34,802 nt of DNA from the NCBI GenBank assembly GCA_947585615.1, contig CANPXD010000013.1, positions 1 to 34,802 of the forward strand. Direction: 5' to 3'. The notes under the pieces are model-generated. The model had not been told where the DNA came from. It saw only the letters and a list, made by a program, of their open reading frames with translations, and made no database searches. The position numbers and the translations under genes were made by a program. Shown here in pieces: positions 8,801 through 15,765 of this stretch; the first letter of the stretch is position 1; the number at the start of each line of letters is the position of its first letter. This DNA is from an uncultured Clostridia bacterium (GTDB lineage: Bacteria > Bacillota > Clostridia > Oscillospirales > Acutalibacteraceae).

Positions 8801-9666
8801 ATCTGCTGCAGATTTCAGGTCTTTCACACGGAACGGACGTTTGGCTCGGAAACGCTCAGGATCTGATCACAAAAGGAATCTGCACTATATCCGATGTTAT
8901 CGGATGCAGAGACAGCATTATGACATATCTTCTGCATAAATGCGAAAAATATGAGAACGAAACGGGTAAAAAGTCACCGCTTACAAAAAAAGACTGCTTT
9001 AATATTATGGAATATACCCGAAAGGGAAAAGCGCCGAAAGAGCTTCCGCCTTATGAGGAAAAGATGAAAACAGTCGGGGTTGAGCAATGGTACATAGATT
9101 CATGCTATAAAATAAAATATATGTTTCCCAAGGCGCATGCCGCAGCTTATGTAATTGCCGCGCTTCGTCTTGGCTGGTACAAAATATATTATCCCGTTGA
9201 ATATTACAGCGCATACTTTACCGTTCGCGGAGGCGATCTGGACGCTGCTGCCGCGATTGGCGGAAAAGAAGCGGTAAGACGCCGCATTGATGAAATTAAT
9301 GCCAAGAAAGAAAACAAGACCGCGTCCAAAAAAGAACTTGATACCGGGGTTGTTCTGCAGATTGTTATTGAAATGCTTTGCAGGGGGATAGAATTCTTGC
9401 CTGTGGATTTGTATAAATCAGATTGGCGTGTATATAAGATTGAAAACGGTAAAATAAGACTCCCGTTTTCCGCAATCCCGGGCGTGGGCGAAGAAGCCGC
9501 AAAATCGCTTGCTGACGCGGTTAATGACGGCGCAGGAAAATACCTTTCCTGTGACGATCTTATGGAACGCGCGCATATCGGCAGCGGTGTTGTTGAATTG
9601 CTGAGGGAATACGGTGCTGTTAAAGATTTGCCGCAAAGCAACCAGATTTCGCTGTTCGGGTTCTGA
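5863..9666 (+). CDS. polC: DNA polymerase III PolC-type alpha subunit lacking the inserted 3'-5' exonuclease domain
   Basis: PolC is the essential replicative polymerase of low-GC Gram-positives. Visible parts in order are an N-terminal region, an OB fold near residues 218-305, the PHP domain from about 321 ('VELHMHTSLSTMDG', 'AITDHG'), the palm with 'PDIDLNFSGDFQ', a zinc-binding cluster ('CPECKY', 'CPECGT'), 'LLKLDELGHDVPT', 'ISGLSHGTDVWLGNAQ', 'KKIKYMFPKAHAAAY', and a C-terminal clamp-binding motif 'QISLF'. The length is 1267 residues, against about 1430-1440 in Bacillus. The deficit sits after 'LICGMEGYLVDDE' (near residue 385), where PolC normally carries a DnaQ-like exonuclease of about 170 residues. 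Here the sequence passes within some 25 residues to 'KRYHIILL', the second half of PHP. The frame is uninterrupted, so this is a clean domain absence. Confidence 0.97.
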   Translation: MNYFKDYFSEYVDKYQLSCLGDSEITRFTVKTQERELEIVLNIPELVPYSEFAAAETSLAKNMDLRKAVIKPRYLSELFETSYFGSIIEFVKRKNSAANGFFENADVELVEDKLEISLKNGGAEILKSQKIAQLIESTVSDMFGMSVTVVFKEVRAFDMEKAVKEAVAEKTQQEEQIRQEKEKNKKHQLLDDFPLYIDTAKVIYGNQINEKPKAIEQVSAEDGTVTVWGDIIKSEAKETRRGGNTIFTFDITDYTSSLTVKMFDRNSSLERLVEKICIGQTVIVKGNYSYDNFSGEYIISPFSIETVLKAEKEDNAEEKRVELHMHTSLSTMDGISPPAALVERAAKWGHSAVAITDHGVVQALPEAYSAAKKAGIKLICGMEGYLVDDEKYPEFMKMKISDFKRYHIILLIKTLEGRKVLYKHITASNIKYFRSRPLIPKSALRENRNGLIIGSACEQGEVYQAILEEVSDEELEKTASFYDYLEIQPNGNNEFMLRTSRDEYVKNKKGEDKKNIYWKVNTQEDLININKKIVAVADKLKKPVVATGDVHFLDRKDAKFRAIIMNAQKFADADKQAPLYFKTTDEMLEDFAWAGDRAKEFVIDNPNKIASMTDDIPPIPPGTFQPHIEGAEEELREICYKNAREKYGDPLPKEVGPRLEKELDSIIKHGYAVLYVIAKRLVENSEKHGYLVGSRGSVGSSLVAHLGGISEVNPLPPHYVCPECKYSEFFTCGEIGSGFDLKPKNCPECGTAMKRDGHEIPFETFLGFDGDKEPDIDLNFSGDFQSQSHRFTEELFGKTHVFKAGTTSTVAEKTAYGYVLNYLEEKGIKVSRAEENRLTTGCTGIKKTTGQHPGGMVVVPSQYEAEDFTPIQYPSDDSKKGTLTTHFDFKNALHDTLLKLDELGHDVPTMYKFLEDATGIPVMDVDICDPNLYKMITSTEPIGVKPEEIDCQTGTLSIPEMGTQFVIGMLIEAKPKTFSDLLQISGLSHGTDVWLGNAQDLITKGICTISDVIGCRDSIMTYLLHKCEKYENETGKKSPLTKKDCFNIMEYTRKGKAPKELPPYEEKMKTVGVEQWYIDSCYKIKYMFPKAHAAAYVIAALRLGWYKIYYPVEYYSAYFTVRGGDLDAAAAIGGKEAVRRRIDEINAKKENKTASKKELDTGVVLQIVIEMLCRGIEFLPVDLYKSDWRVYKIENGKIRLPFSAIPGVGEEAAKSLADAVNDGAGKYLSCDDLMERAHIGSGVVELLREYGAVKDLPQSNQISLFGF

Positions 9667-9682
9667 CACAGTAAATTTAGTG

Positions 9683-9711
9683 TTGACAACAGCAGTTTAA
9701 TATGTTAGCAT
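9683..9711 (+). promoter_or_regulatory. Sigma-A-type promoter of the histidine operon
   Basis: TTGACA at 9683-9688 matches the -35 consensus exactly. After a 17-bp spacer, TAGCAT at 9706-9711 matches four of six -10 bases. It lies in the only sizeable gap between polC and the first his gene, 42 bases before the hisZG ATG. The -10 element sits inside an 18-bp palindrome, so control by a repressor is likely. Confidence 0.7.
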
Positions 9712-9715
9712 ATTA
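9698..9715 (+). promoter_or_regulatory. 18-bp palindromic putative operator overlapping the his promoter -10
   Basis: TAATATG TTAG CATATTA has 7-bp perfect inverted arms around a 4-bp centre and covers the -10 box. This is the geometry of a repressor operator. Being in front of histidine biosynthesis genes, it could be the site of a TrpR-family YerC/HisR-type regulator described for Firmicute his genes. That assignment is an inference from position and not a matched motif model. Confidence 0.55.
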
Positions 9716-9752
9716 CCGCGTTAATTCACTAAAGCGTTTTTAGGAGAGCAAT

Positions 9753-11366
9753 ATGAAAAGGTATTCAAACATAACTCCCGACGGAAGTAGGGATTTTCTG
9801 TTCGAGGAATGTGATGACAGAAAGCTTGTTGAAGCAACACTTTCCGCTCTGTATAAGGAGAATTCCTATCGAAAGGTGATCACGCCTGCTATAGAATTCT
9901 TTGATGTTTTCAACTGTGGAAATACGGGAATCGAAGCAGACGAAATGTATAAGCTGACCGATAACCATGGAAGGACAACCGTACTCCGCCCCGATAATAC
10001 AATGCCGATAGCGCGTCTTGTTGCGACAAGGCTTAAGGACAGCGATTTTCCCGTAAGGCTTTATTATAACCAGAATGTTTTTGTGAGAAACAAGCAGCTT
10101 GCAGGAAGAACGGATGAAATCCCTCAGAGCGGAATTGAGTTAATCGGCGACGGATCGCTTGACGCGGATACAGAGGTTATCTCAATGGCGGTTCAGGCGC
10201 TTAAGCGCTCGCATCTTAATTCGTTTAAGATTGAAATAGGTCACGCAGGTTTCTTTAATTCAATACTGAACAGGATGAATCTTTCCGCAACGCAGAGAGC
10301 TGACATATGCAATTACATCGAGTGCAAAAATTATGCCGCGCTCGGGGATCTTCTCGAAAAAATGAGCAGAAGTCCCGAAGCCGCCGTTTTGCAAAGACTT
10401 CCGCGTCTTTTCGGAGGCGTCGAGGTGCTTGCTGAGGCAAAGAAGCTTTACGATGTAAAGGAGTCGGAAGAGGCTCTTGAGTATGTTAAAACTCTTTATG
10501 AAAAACTTGAAAAAATGGGTATTGCGGACAGTGTGATGATTGATCTCGGTCTTGTAAACCGTTCCAATTATTATACGGGAGTTATTTTCAGAGGATACGC
10601 CGAAGGCTCGGGAATGACAATTCTAACCGGCGGAAGGTATGACAATCTGCTCGCTGAGTTCGGTATGGAAGCGCCTGCAATCGGCTTTGGCGTTGACGTG
10701 AACGCATTGTGTGATGTTAAGAACGAAACGGTAAATGTTGAAAGACCGATAAGAATTGCCCTGACCAAGGGCAGACTTGAAAAAAGTTCCGTTAGACTGT
10801 TTAAAACAATGGGACTTGACACAACCGAGCTTGAAAGAAAGGGGAGACGGCTTATCCTTCCCGTGGATAACTATGAGGCGGTGTTGTCTAAAGCACCCGA
10901 TGTTATCACATATGTTGAGCACGGAGTCTGCGATATTGGGGTCGTCGGAAAGGACACAATAGTTGAACACGGCGGTTCATTCTATGAGGTTATGGATCTT
11001 AATCTCGGAAAATGCAGATTTGTTCTTGCCTGCCCCAAGGGCGTTGATTTTTACAGCGGTTACAAAAGAAAGACTGTTGCAACAAAATATCCGCATATTG
11101 CGGGCGAGTTCTTTAAATCAAAGGGTATGGATGTTGATATAATAAAGATAGAGGGCAGCGTTGAGCTTGCACCGCTGCTCGGTCTTGCGGACGGTATTGT
11201 GGACATTGTCGAAACAGGTTCAACACTGAAGGAAAACGGTCTTGAGGCTATAGAGGATATTATACCGATTTCAGCAAGAGTGATTGTTAATATGGCGTCG
11301 ATGAAGCTTCGCAAGGAGGAAATAGAAGAGTTCCTTGCGGATATGGAGCTTGCGAGCCGAGTGTGA
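9753..11366 (+). CDS. hisZG: Fused ATP phosphoribosyltransferase: regulatory subunit HisZ + catalytic subunit HisG
   Basis: This is the first step of histidine synthesis, joining ATP and PRPP. Residues 1 to about 325 are HisZ, a histidyl-tRNA-synthetase paralogue: 'DGSRDFLFEECDDRK', 'TVLRPDNTMPIARLVATR', 'YYTGVIFRGYAEG', 'GGRYDNL'. From about residue 331, 'RPIRIALTKGRLEKSSVRLF' begins a complete short-form HisG of about 207 residues, including the PRPP-binding 'GIVDIVETGSTLKENGL' near its end. The two are normally separate genes forming a hetero-octamer. There is no stop or frameshift between them, only a short linker. AGGAGA precedes the ATG. It heads the his operon and would be the point of histidine feedback. 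Confidence 0.96.
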   Translation: MKRYSNITPDGSRDFLFEECDDRKLVEATLSALYKENSYRKVITPAIEFFDVFNCGNTGIEADEMYKLTDNHGRTTVLRPDNTMPIARLVATRLKDSDFPVRLYYNQNVFVRNKQLAGRTDEIPQSGIELIGDGSLDADTEVISMAVQALKRSHLNSFKIEIGHAGFFNSILNRMNLSATQRADICNYIECKNYAALGDLLEKMSRSPEAAVLQRLPRLFGGVEVLAEAKKLYDVKESEEALEYVKTLYEKLEKMGIADSVMIDLGLVNRSNYYTGVIFRGYAEGSGMTILTGGRYDNLLAEFGMEAPAIGFGVDVNALCDVKNETVNVERPIRIALTKGRLEKSSVRLFKTMGLDTTELERKGRRLILPVDNYEAVLSKAPDVITYVEHGVCDIGVVGKDTIVEHGGSFYEVMDLNLGKCRFVLACPKGVDFYSGYKRKTVATKYPHIAGEFFKSKGMDVDIIKIEGSVELAPLLGLADGIVDIVETGSTLKENGLEAIEDIIPISARVIVNMASMKLRKEEIEEFLADMELASRV

Positions 11367-11374
11367 GGTAAAAT

Positions 11375-12661
11375 ATGAAGATAACCAAAGCAAACGGAAA
11401 AAACGAATACGCACTGATAGATGAGCTTAAAAAGCGCAGCGGTGAAACCGATAAAAAAATCGTTGAAATCGTTTCATCAATTATTGAGGGTGTAAAGAAC
11501 GGTGGAGATGACGCCGTAACGGAGTATACCGTCAGGTTTGACGGAATTGCGCCTAAAAAAACAGTCATAGACGGCGATGAGCTTTCGGAATACTTTGAAA
11601 CTGCGGACGAGATATTCAAAAAAGCAATTACAGACGCGAAAAATAATATATATGATTTTCATTTGCGCCAGGCACAGCAGAGCTGGATGACGACAAAGAA
11701 AAACGGCGTCATTATGGGTCAGCGGGTGCGTGGTCTGCACCGTGTGGGCATTTATGTTCCCGGAGGGACTGCCGCATATCCCAGTTCTGTTTTAATGAAC
11801 GCTGTTCCTGCAAAAATTGCAGGAGTCAAAGAAATAATTATGGTTACGCCTCCCGGAAAGGACGGCAATCCAAATCCCGATATTATGGCAGCTGCCGCAA
11901 TTGCCGGAGTGGACAAAGTGTTCCTCTGCGGAGGGGCACAGGCGGTTGCTGCTCTTGCTTACGGAACTGAGAAAATTCCGAAAGTGGACAAAATCGTCGG
12001 TCCCGGGAACGTTTTTGTCGCAACCGCAAAAAAACTCCTGTACGGAACAGTCGATATAGATATGGTGGCAGGACCTTCTGAAATTCTTATCGTTGCGGAC
12101 AAAAGCGCAAAACCGTCTTTTCTGGCGGCAGACCTTATGAGCCAGGCAGAGCACGACAAAATGGCGTCTGCTGTTCTGTTGACAACCTCGGAAGCAATTG
12201 CGCGCGCAACGGCTAAGGAAATAGAAAAACAAGTAAAATATCTTGAAAGACAGGATATTATCTTGCAGGCACTTAATGATTATGGTGAAATTATCGTCTG
12301 TGATACTCTTTCACAGGCTATAGATTTTGCAAATGAACTTGCGCCCGAGCATCTCGAGCTTTGTGTTGAAGAACCGCTCAGATATATAGGAATGATAGAC
12401 AATGCAGGCTCTGTCTTTCTCGGAAATTGGTCTCCCGAGCCGCTCGGAGATTATTTTGCGGGGCCTAACCATGTTTTGCCAACAAGTGGAACGGCAAGAT
12501 TTTTCAGTCCGCTTTCGGTGGACAGCTTTATCAAGAAATCCTCTTTTATATATTACACGCAGGAGGAGCTTTCCAATGTGCGTGATGAAATAATAACTCT
12601 TGCGGAAACAGAGGGACTTACGGCTCACGCTAACTCAATTAAGGTAAGGTTTGAAAAATGA
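11375..12661 (+). CDS. hisD: Histidinol dehydrogenase
   Basis: HisD oxidises L-histidinol to L-histidine in two NAD-dependent steps, ending the pathway. The 428-residue length is typical. Diagnostic segments are 'VPGGTAAYPSSVLMNAVPA', 'KIVGPGNVFVATAKK', 'DMVAGPSEILIVAD', 'DLMSQAEHDKMASA' (zinc-ligand region) and 'LAPEHLEL', with the late 'GPNHVLPTSGTARF' also conserved. It starts 8 bases after hisZG with GAGGT as ribosome binding site, and its TGA overlaps the ATG of the following MBL gene. Its place as second gene is normal for Firmicute his operons. Confidence 0.97.
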   Translation: MKITKANGKNEYALIDELKKRSGETDKKIVEIVSSIIEGVKNGGDDAVTEYTVRFDGIAPKKTVIDGDELSEYFETADEIFKKAITDAKNNIYDFHLRQAQQSWMTTKKNGVIMGQRVRGLHRVGIYVPGGTAAYPSSVLMNAVPAKIAGVKEIIMVTPPGKDGNPNPDIMAAAAIAGVDKVFLCGGAQAVAALAYGTEKIPKVDKIVGPGNVFVATAKKLLYGTVDIDMVAGPSEILIVADKSAKPSFLAADLMSQAEHDKMASAVLLTTSEAIARATAKEIEKQVKYLERQDIILQALNDYGEIIVCDTLSQAIDFANELAPEHLELCVEEPLRYIGMIDNAGSVFLGNWSPEPLGDYFAGPNHVLPTSGTARFFSPLSVDSFIKKSSFIYYTQEELSNVRDEIITLAETEGLTAHANSIKVRFEK

Positions 12662-13557
12662 AACGAAGCAGACCCATAATTACCGCGGCGGTATTAATCG
12701 TTTTTGTAATAGTTGCTGTCATAAGCTATTTCAGTTCAGGCAGTCCTGTCAGCAGTTTTGATACAATCGACAATTTGCAGACAGAAAACACGATTGTAGT
12801 CAATTTTTTGGATGTCGGTCAGGGAGACAGTGAGTTTATACAGCTTCCAAACGGTAAATGTATGCTGATTGATGCAAGCACCGCTGAATATGGTGAAGAA
12901 ATATCAGATAAAATTTCATCTCTCGGTTATGAAAAGATTGATTACTTAGTGGCAACGCATCCTCATGCAGACCATATCGGCGGTATGATTGAAATTGTAA
13001 ATGATTTTGAAATCGGTGAGGTTTATATGCCAAGGGCGCAGACGGACACAAAAACGTATGAAAATCTCCTTACCGCAATGTCGGATAAAGAACTTTCCGT
13101 AACCGCGGCTGCTGCCGGGAAGCTTGTTTTCAGCGAGGGAGATCTTATGGTTGAACTGCTTGCGCCCGTCAGTGAAAAATATGATGACCTGAATAATTAT
13201 TCGGCGGTTGTAAAACTTGATTACGGTAACAACAGCTTTCTGTTTATGGGAGACGCCGAAGAAGTTTCGGAGCGTGAAATTTTAAACAGCCTGCCAAAAG
13301 AGCAACTGAAAGCAGATGTTGTCAAGGTGGGACATCACGGCAGCAGCTCATCATCGTGTGAGGATTTTGTTTATGCCGTCAGTCCCGATTATGCTGTTTT
13401 TGAAGTCGGGGCAGGTAATTCCTATGGGCATCCGCATTCCGAATCACTTGAAAGATGGCAACGTGTCGGTGCTGAAATTCTGAGAACAGATTTACAGGGA
13501 GACATTTCGGTTGTTTCTGATGGAAACGATCTGACTGTTGTCAGTGAAAGGAACTAA
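12658..13557 (+). CDS. Membrane-anchored or exported ComEC-like metallo-beta-lactamase hydrolase
   Basis: The protein has 299 residues. Residues about 7-25 form one hydrophobic segment after a basic start (MKRSR), so it is probably anchored or secreted. The rest is a metallo-beta-lactamase fold of the ComEC/Rec2 C-terminal type: 'VNFLDVGQGDSEFIQL', the metal motif 'THPHADHIGG' near residue 100, 'LFMGDAEE', 'VKVGHHGSSSSS' near 225, and 'GNSYGHPH' close to the end. The multi-pass competence channel domain of ComEC is absent. The substrate is unknown; related domains act as nucleases or phosphodiesterases. It overlaps hisD (ATGA) and is followed 3 bases later by a DUF3006 gene. It is unusual to find this inside a his operon. 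Confidence 0.85.
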   Translation: MKRSRPIITAAVLIVFVIVAVISYFSSGSPVSSFDTIDNLQTENTIVVNFLDVGQGDSEFIQLPNGKCMLIDASTAEYGEEISDKISSLGYEKIDYLVATHPHADHIGGMIEIVNDFEIGEVYMPRAQTDTKTYENLLTAMSDKELSVTAAAAGKLVFSEGDLMVELLAPVSEKYDDLNNYSAVVKLDYGNNSFLFMGDAEEVSEREILNSLPKEQLKADVVKVGHHGSSSSSCEDFVYAVSPDYAVFEVGAGNSYGHPHSESLERWQRVGAEILRTDLQGDISVVSDGNDLTVVSERN

Positions 13558-13560
13558 AAA

Positions 13561-13764
13561 ATGAAGACATTTATAATAGACAGATTTGAAGGTTCATTTG
13601 CGGTATGTGAAACAGAGAACGGAGATTTTATAAATATTCCGGCTGTTGTTCTGCCTGATAATTCAAAAGAGGGTGATGTTATCACCGTTGCAAAGGACAT
13701 CAAGCAGACTGAGAGCAGGAAAGACAGGATAGGCGGACTTATGAACAGCCTTTTTAATGATTGA
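13561..13764 (+). CDS. DUF3006 family small protein
   Basis: This is a 67-residue protein that begins 'MKTFIIDRFEGSFAVCE' and continues 'INIPAVVLPDNSKEGDVI', the pattern I recognise as DUF3006. It looks like a small beta-rich domain with a charged tail ('ESRKDRIGGLM'). No biochemical function is known to me. Members are often found next to ComEC-like MBL proteins, and here it starts 3 bases after one, which supports a functional pair. It sits between hisD and hisB without any sign of a separate promoter. Confidence 0.8.
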   Translation: MKTFIIDRFEGSFAVCETENGDFINIPAVVLPDNSKEGDVITVAKDIKQTESRKDRIGGLMNSLFND

Positions 13765-13782
13765 AGCAAGGAGAATGAAAAT

Positions 13783-14361
13783 ATGAGAACTGCCTTAATT
13801 GAAAGAAACACCAAAGAAACACAAATCAGGCTTGAGCTTGCCCTTGACGGAGGAAATGTTGATGTTGCAACGGGAATAGGATTTTTTGATCATATGCTCA
13901 CCGCTTTCGGAGTTCACGGAGGTTTCGGTCTCAAGATACGTGTAAAGGGCGATCTTGAGGTAGACACTCACCATACTGTTGAGGATACGGGAATCGCGCT
14001 CGGAACGGCATTCAGGCAGGCACTGGGAGATATGGGCGGCATCAGCCGCTATGGTTCTTTTTACATTCCGATGGATGAGAGTCTGGCATTCTGTTCCCTT
14101 GATATTTCAAACAGACCTTTTCTTGTTTTTAAAGCCGATTTCAGCGAGGAACGCTGCGGCGATTATGAAACGTGCTGCACAGAGGAGTTTTTCCGCGCCT
14201 TTGCAATGAATTCAGGAATAACGCTTCACATAAATGTGCCTTACGGTTCAAATTCTCATCACAAAACAGAGGCCGTTTTCAAGGCTGTTGCCCACGCAAT
14301 GAAGGCTGCGGTGACAGAAAACGGCAAAGGTGTTCTTTCCACTAAGGGCATTCTTGCCTGA
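13783..14361 (+). CDS. hisB: Imidazoleglycerol-phosphate dehydratase
   Basis: HisB removes water from imidazole glycerol phosphate to give imidazole acetol phosphate. The 192 residues match the monofunctional family (about 190-200), with no phosphatase domain fused. Manganese-binding His-rich motifs are visible as 'FFDHMLTAFGVHGGF', 'DTHHTVEDTGIALG' and 'SNSHHKTEAVFKAVAHAM'. AAGGAG precedes the ATG. Its substrate is normally made by HisH-HisF, which are not in this cluster, so those must be encoded elsewhere for the pathway to work. Confidence 0.97.
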   Translation: MRTALIERNTKETQIRLELALDGGNVDVATGIGFFDHMLTAFGVHGGFGLKIRVKGDLEVDTHHTVEDTGIALGTAFRQALGDMGGISRYGSFYIPMDESLAFCSLDISNRPFLVFKADFSEERCGDYETCCTEEFFRAFAMNSGITLHINVPYGSNSHHKTEAVFKAVAHAMKAAVTENGKGVLSTKGILA

Positions 14362-14405
14362 TAAAACCGTCAGCGAATAATTCTGTAAAAAAGGAACGTG
14401 AAAGA

Positions 14406-15119
14406 ATGATTATCTTCCCGGCAATAGATATAATCGACGGAAAGCCCGTGCGTCTCTATAAAGGTGATTTTTCAACTGCAAAGCAGGTTGCCCAAGACGC
14501 CGTTGAAACGGCATACAGATTTAAAAAAGCAGGCGCGCAATGGATACATATGGTGGATCTGGACGGATCGGTGCAAAAAAAGAGAGTGAACAGCAAAATT
14601 TTTATTTCAGTCGCTGCGGAAACAGGATTGAAGGTTGAACTTGGCGGAGGTATCCGCACGATGGATGACATTTCCTTTTATGCCGAAAACAGAATAAGCC
14701 GTATTATATTAGGCTCTGCCGCTCTCAAAAATCCGAGTCTTGTAAAAGAGGCAGTCAGAGAATTCGGGGATTTGATTGCCGTTGGAATAGATGCAAGGGA
14801 CGGCTATGCCGCCGCCGAGGGCTGGACTGAAAGTACAGATATTTATTTTACCGACCTCGCTAAGCAGATGGAACAGGCAGGAGTCGAAACAATTATTTAT
14901 ACCGACATTTCACGTGACGGAACGCTGAGCGGACCGAATATCAAACAGCTTGCCGAAATAAACGGTGCGGTTTCCTGCAATGTGACTGCTTCCGGAGGAA
15001 TAACCGATATTGGCGATATTCTCGCTTTGCGCAAAGAAAATCTTTACGGCGCAATCTGCGGCAAAAGTATTTATGACGGCACTCTGGAGCTTAGAGACGC
15101 CATAGAGGTGTGCAAATGA
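14406..15119 (+). CDS. hisA: ProFAR isomerase (phosphoribosylformimino-AICAR-phosphate isomerase)
   Basis: HisA is a TIM-barrel isomerase converting ProFAR to PRFAR. The catalytic aspartate regions are '[15 protein letters not shown]' at the N terminus and '[14 protein letters not shown]' near residue 160-173. 'HMVDLDGSV' and '[12 protein letters not shown]' form the first phosphate-binding half, and 'TASGGITD' the second. These features distinguish it from the paralogue HisF. The length of 237 is normal. There are 44 bases upstream holding AAAGGAACGTG and no gene. It overlaps hisI as ATGA. Confidence 0.96.
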   Translation: MIIFPAIDIIDGKPVRLYKGDFSTAKQVAQDAVETAYRFKKAGAQWIHMVDLDGSVQKKRVNSKIFISVAAETGLKVELGGGIRTMDDISFYAENRISRIILGSAALKNPSLVKEAVREFGDLIAVGIDARDGYAAAEGWTESTDIYFTDLAKQMEQAGVETIIYTDISRDGTLSGPNIKQLAEINGAVSCNVTASGGITDIGDILALRKENLYGAICGKSIYDGTLELRDAIEVCK

Positions 15120-15442
15120 TTGATCTAGAAAAATATTTTAAAAAAGCGGATCTGATTCCCGCAATAATTCAGGAGGAAAGCACGGGAGAAGTTCTTATGC
15201 TTGCGTATATGAACAGGGAGTCGTTGAAAAAAACGCTTGAAACAGGCTACACATGGTTCTGGTCACGCAGCAGAAAAGAGCTTTGGAACAAGGGCGCGAC
15301 AAGCGGCCATTTTCAGAAAATAGTTTCTATTTACTCAGACTGTGACGACGATACGCTTTTAATCAGGGTGATACAAACTGGCGCGGCGTGTCATACGGGA
15401 AGCCACAGTTGTTTTTTCAATGAAATCAAGGGAGAGTTTTGA
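15116..15442 (+). CDS. hisI: Phosphoribosyl-AMP cyclohydrolase
   Basis: HisI opens the adenine ring of phosphoribosyl-AMP and needs zinc and magnesium. The 108-residue protein is the free-standing form. Conserved segments are '[17 protein letters not shown]', '[18 protein letters not shown]', the Asp cluster '[11 protein letters not shown]' and the Cys pair region '[12 protein letters not shown]'. The ORF track begins at GTG 15110; I prefer ATG 15116, which overlaps the hisA stop as ATGA and has AGAGG 7 bases upstream. The stop overlaps the hisE start. Confidence 0.96.
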   Translation: MIDLEKYFKKADLIPAIIQEESTGEVLMLAYMNRESLKKTLETGYTWFWSRSRKELWNKGATSGHFQKIVSIYSDCDDDTLLIRVIQTGAACHTGSHSCFFNEIKGEF

Positions 15443-15765
15443 TGAACGTTATCAAGAATGAATATCAGGTTATTTTAGACAGAAGAAGAGAACAGGCAGA
15501 AGGTTCTTACACTTCGTATCTGTTTGAACAGGGTATAGACAAAATACTTAAAAAGGTCGGCGAGGAATGTACCGAAATGGTTATCGCGGCAAAAAATAAT
15601 GATAAGGCGGAAACAGTTTACGAAATTGCCGACCTGCTTTATCATACGCTCGTCATGATGGCAAATCAGGGAATCACTCCCGATGATATAGAAGCAGAGC
15701 TTGAAAAAAGAGCAGAAAAACGCTCTAATCTGAAAAAATTTCATCAGGTGGATAAGAATTCATAA
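15442..15765 (+). CDS. hisE: Phosphoribosyl-ATP pyrophosphatase
   Basis: HisE hydrolyses phosphoribosyl-ATP to phosphoribosyl-AMP, the step before HisI. This separate 107-residue all-alpha protein belongs to the MazG-like fold. The catalytic helix motifs are 'KKVGEECTEMVIAAKN' and 'YEIADLLYHTLVMM'. HisI and HisE are fused in many bacteria but separate here, joined by a TGATG overlap. I use ATG 15442 in place of the TTG one codon earlier. The stop codon overlaps the recJ start (TAATG), so the his operon continues into recJ. Confidence 0.96.
   Translation: MNVIKNEYQVILDRRREQAEGSYTSYLFEQGIDKILKKVGEECTEMVIAAKNNDKAETVYEIADLLYHTLVMMANQGITPDDIEAELEKRAEKRSNLKKFHQVDKNS

Noticed and set aside
9667-9752. 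T-box riboswitch before the his operon
   Set aside because: The gap is only 86 bases, too short for a T-box, and no T-box sequence or anti-terminator is visible.
9753-10743. Hypothesis that the HisZ part is a true histidyl-tRNA synthetase
   Set aside because: It lacks the C-terminal anticodon-binding domain, continues directly into HisG and heads a his operon, which fits HisZ.
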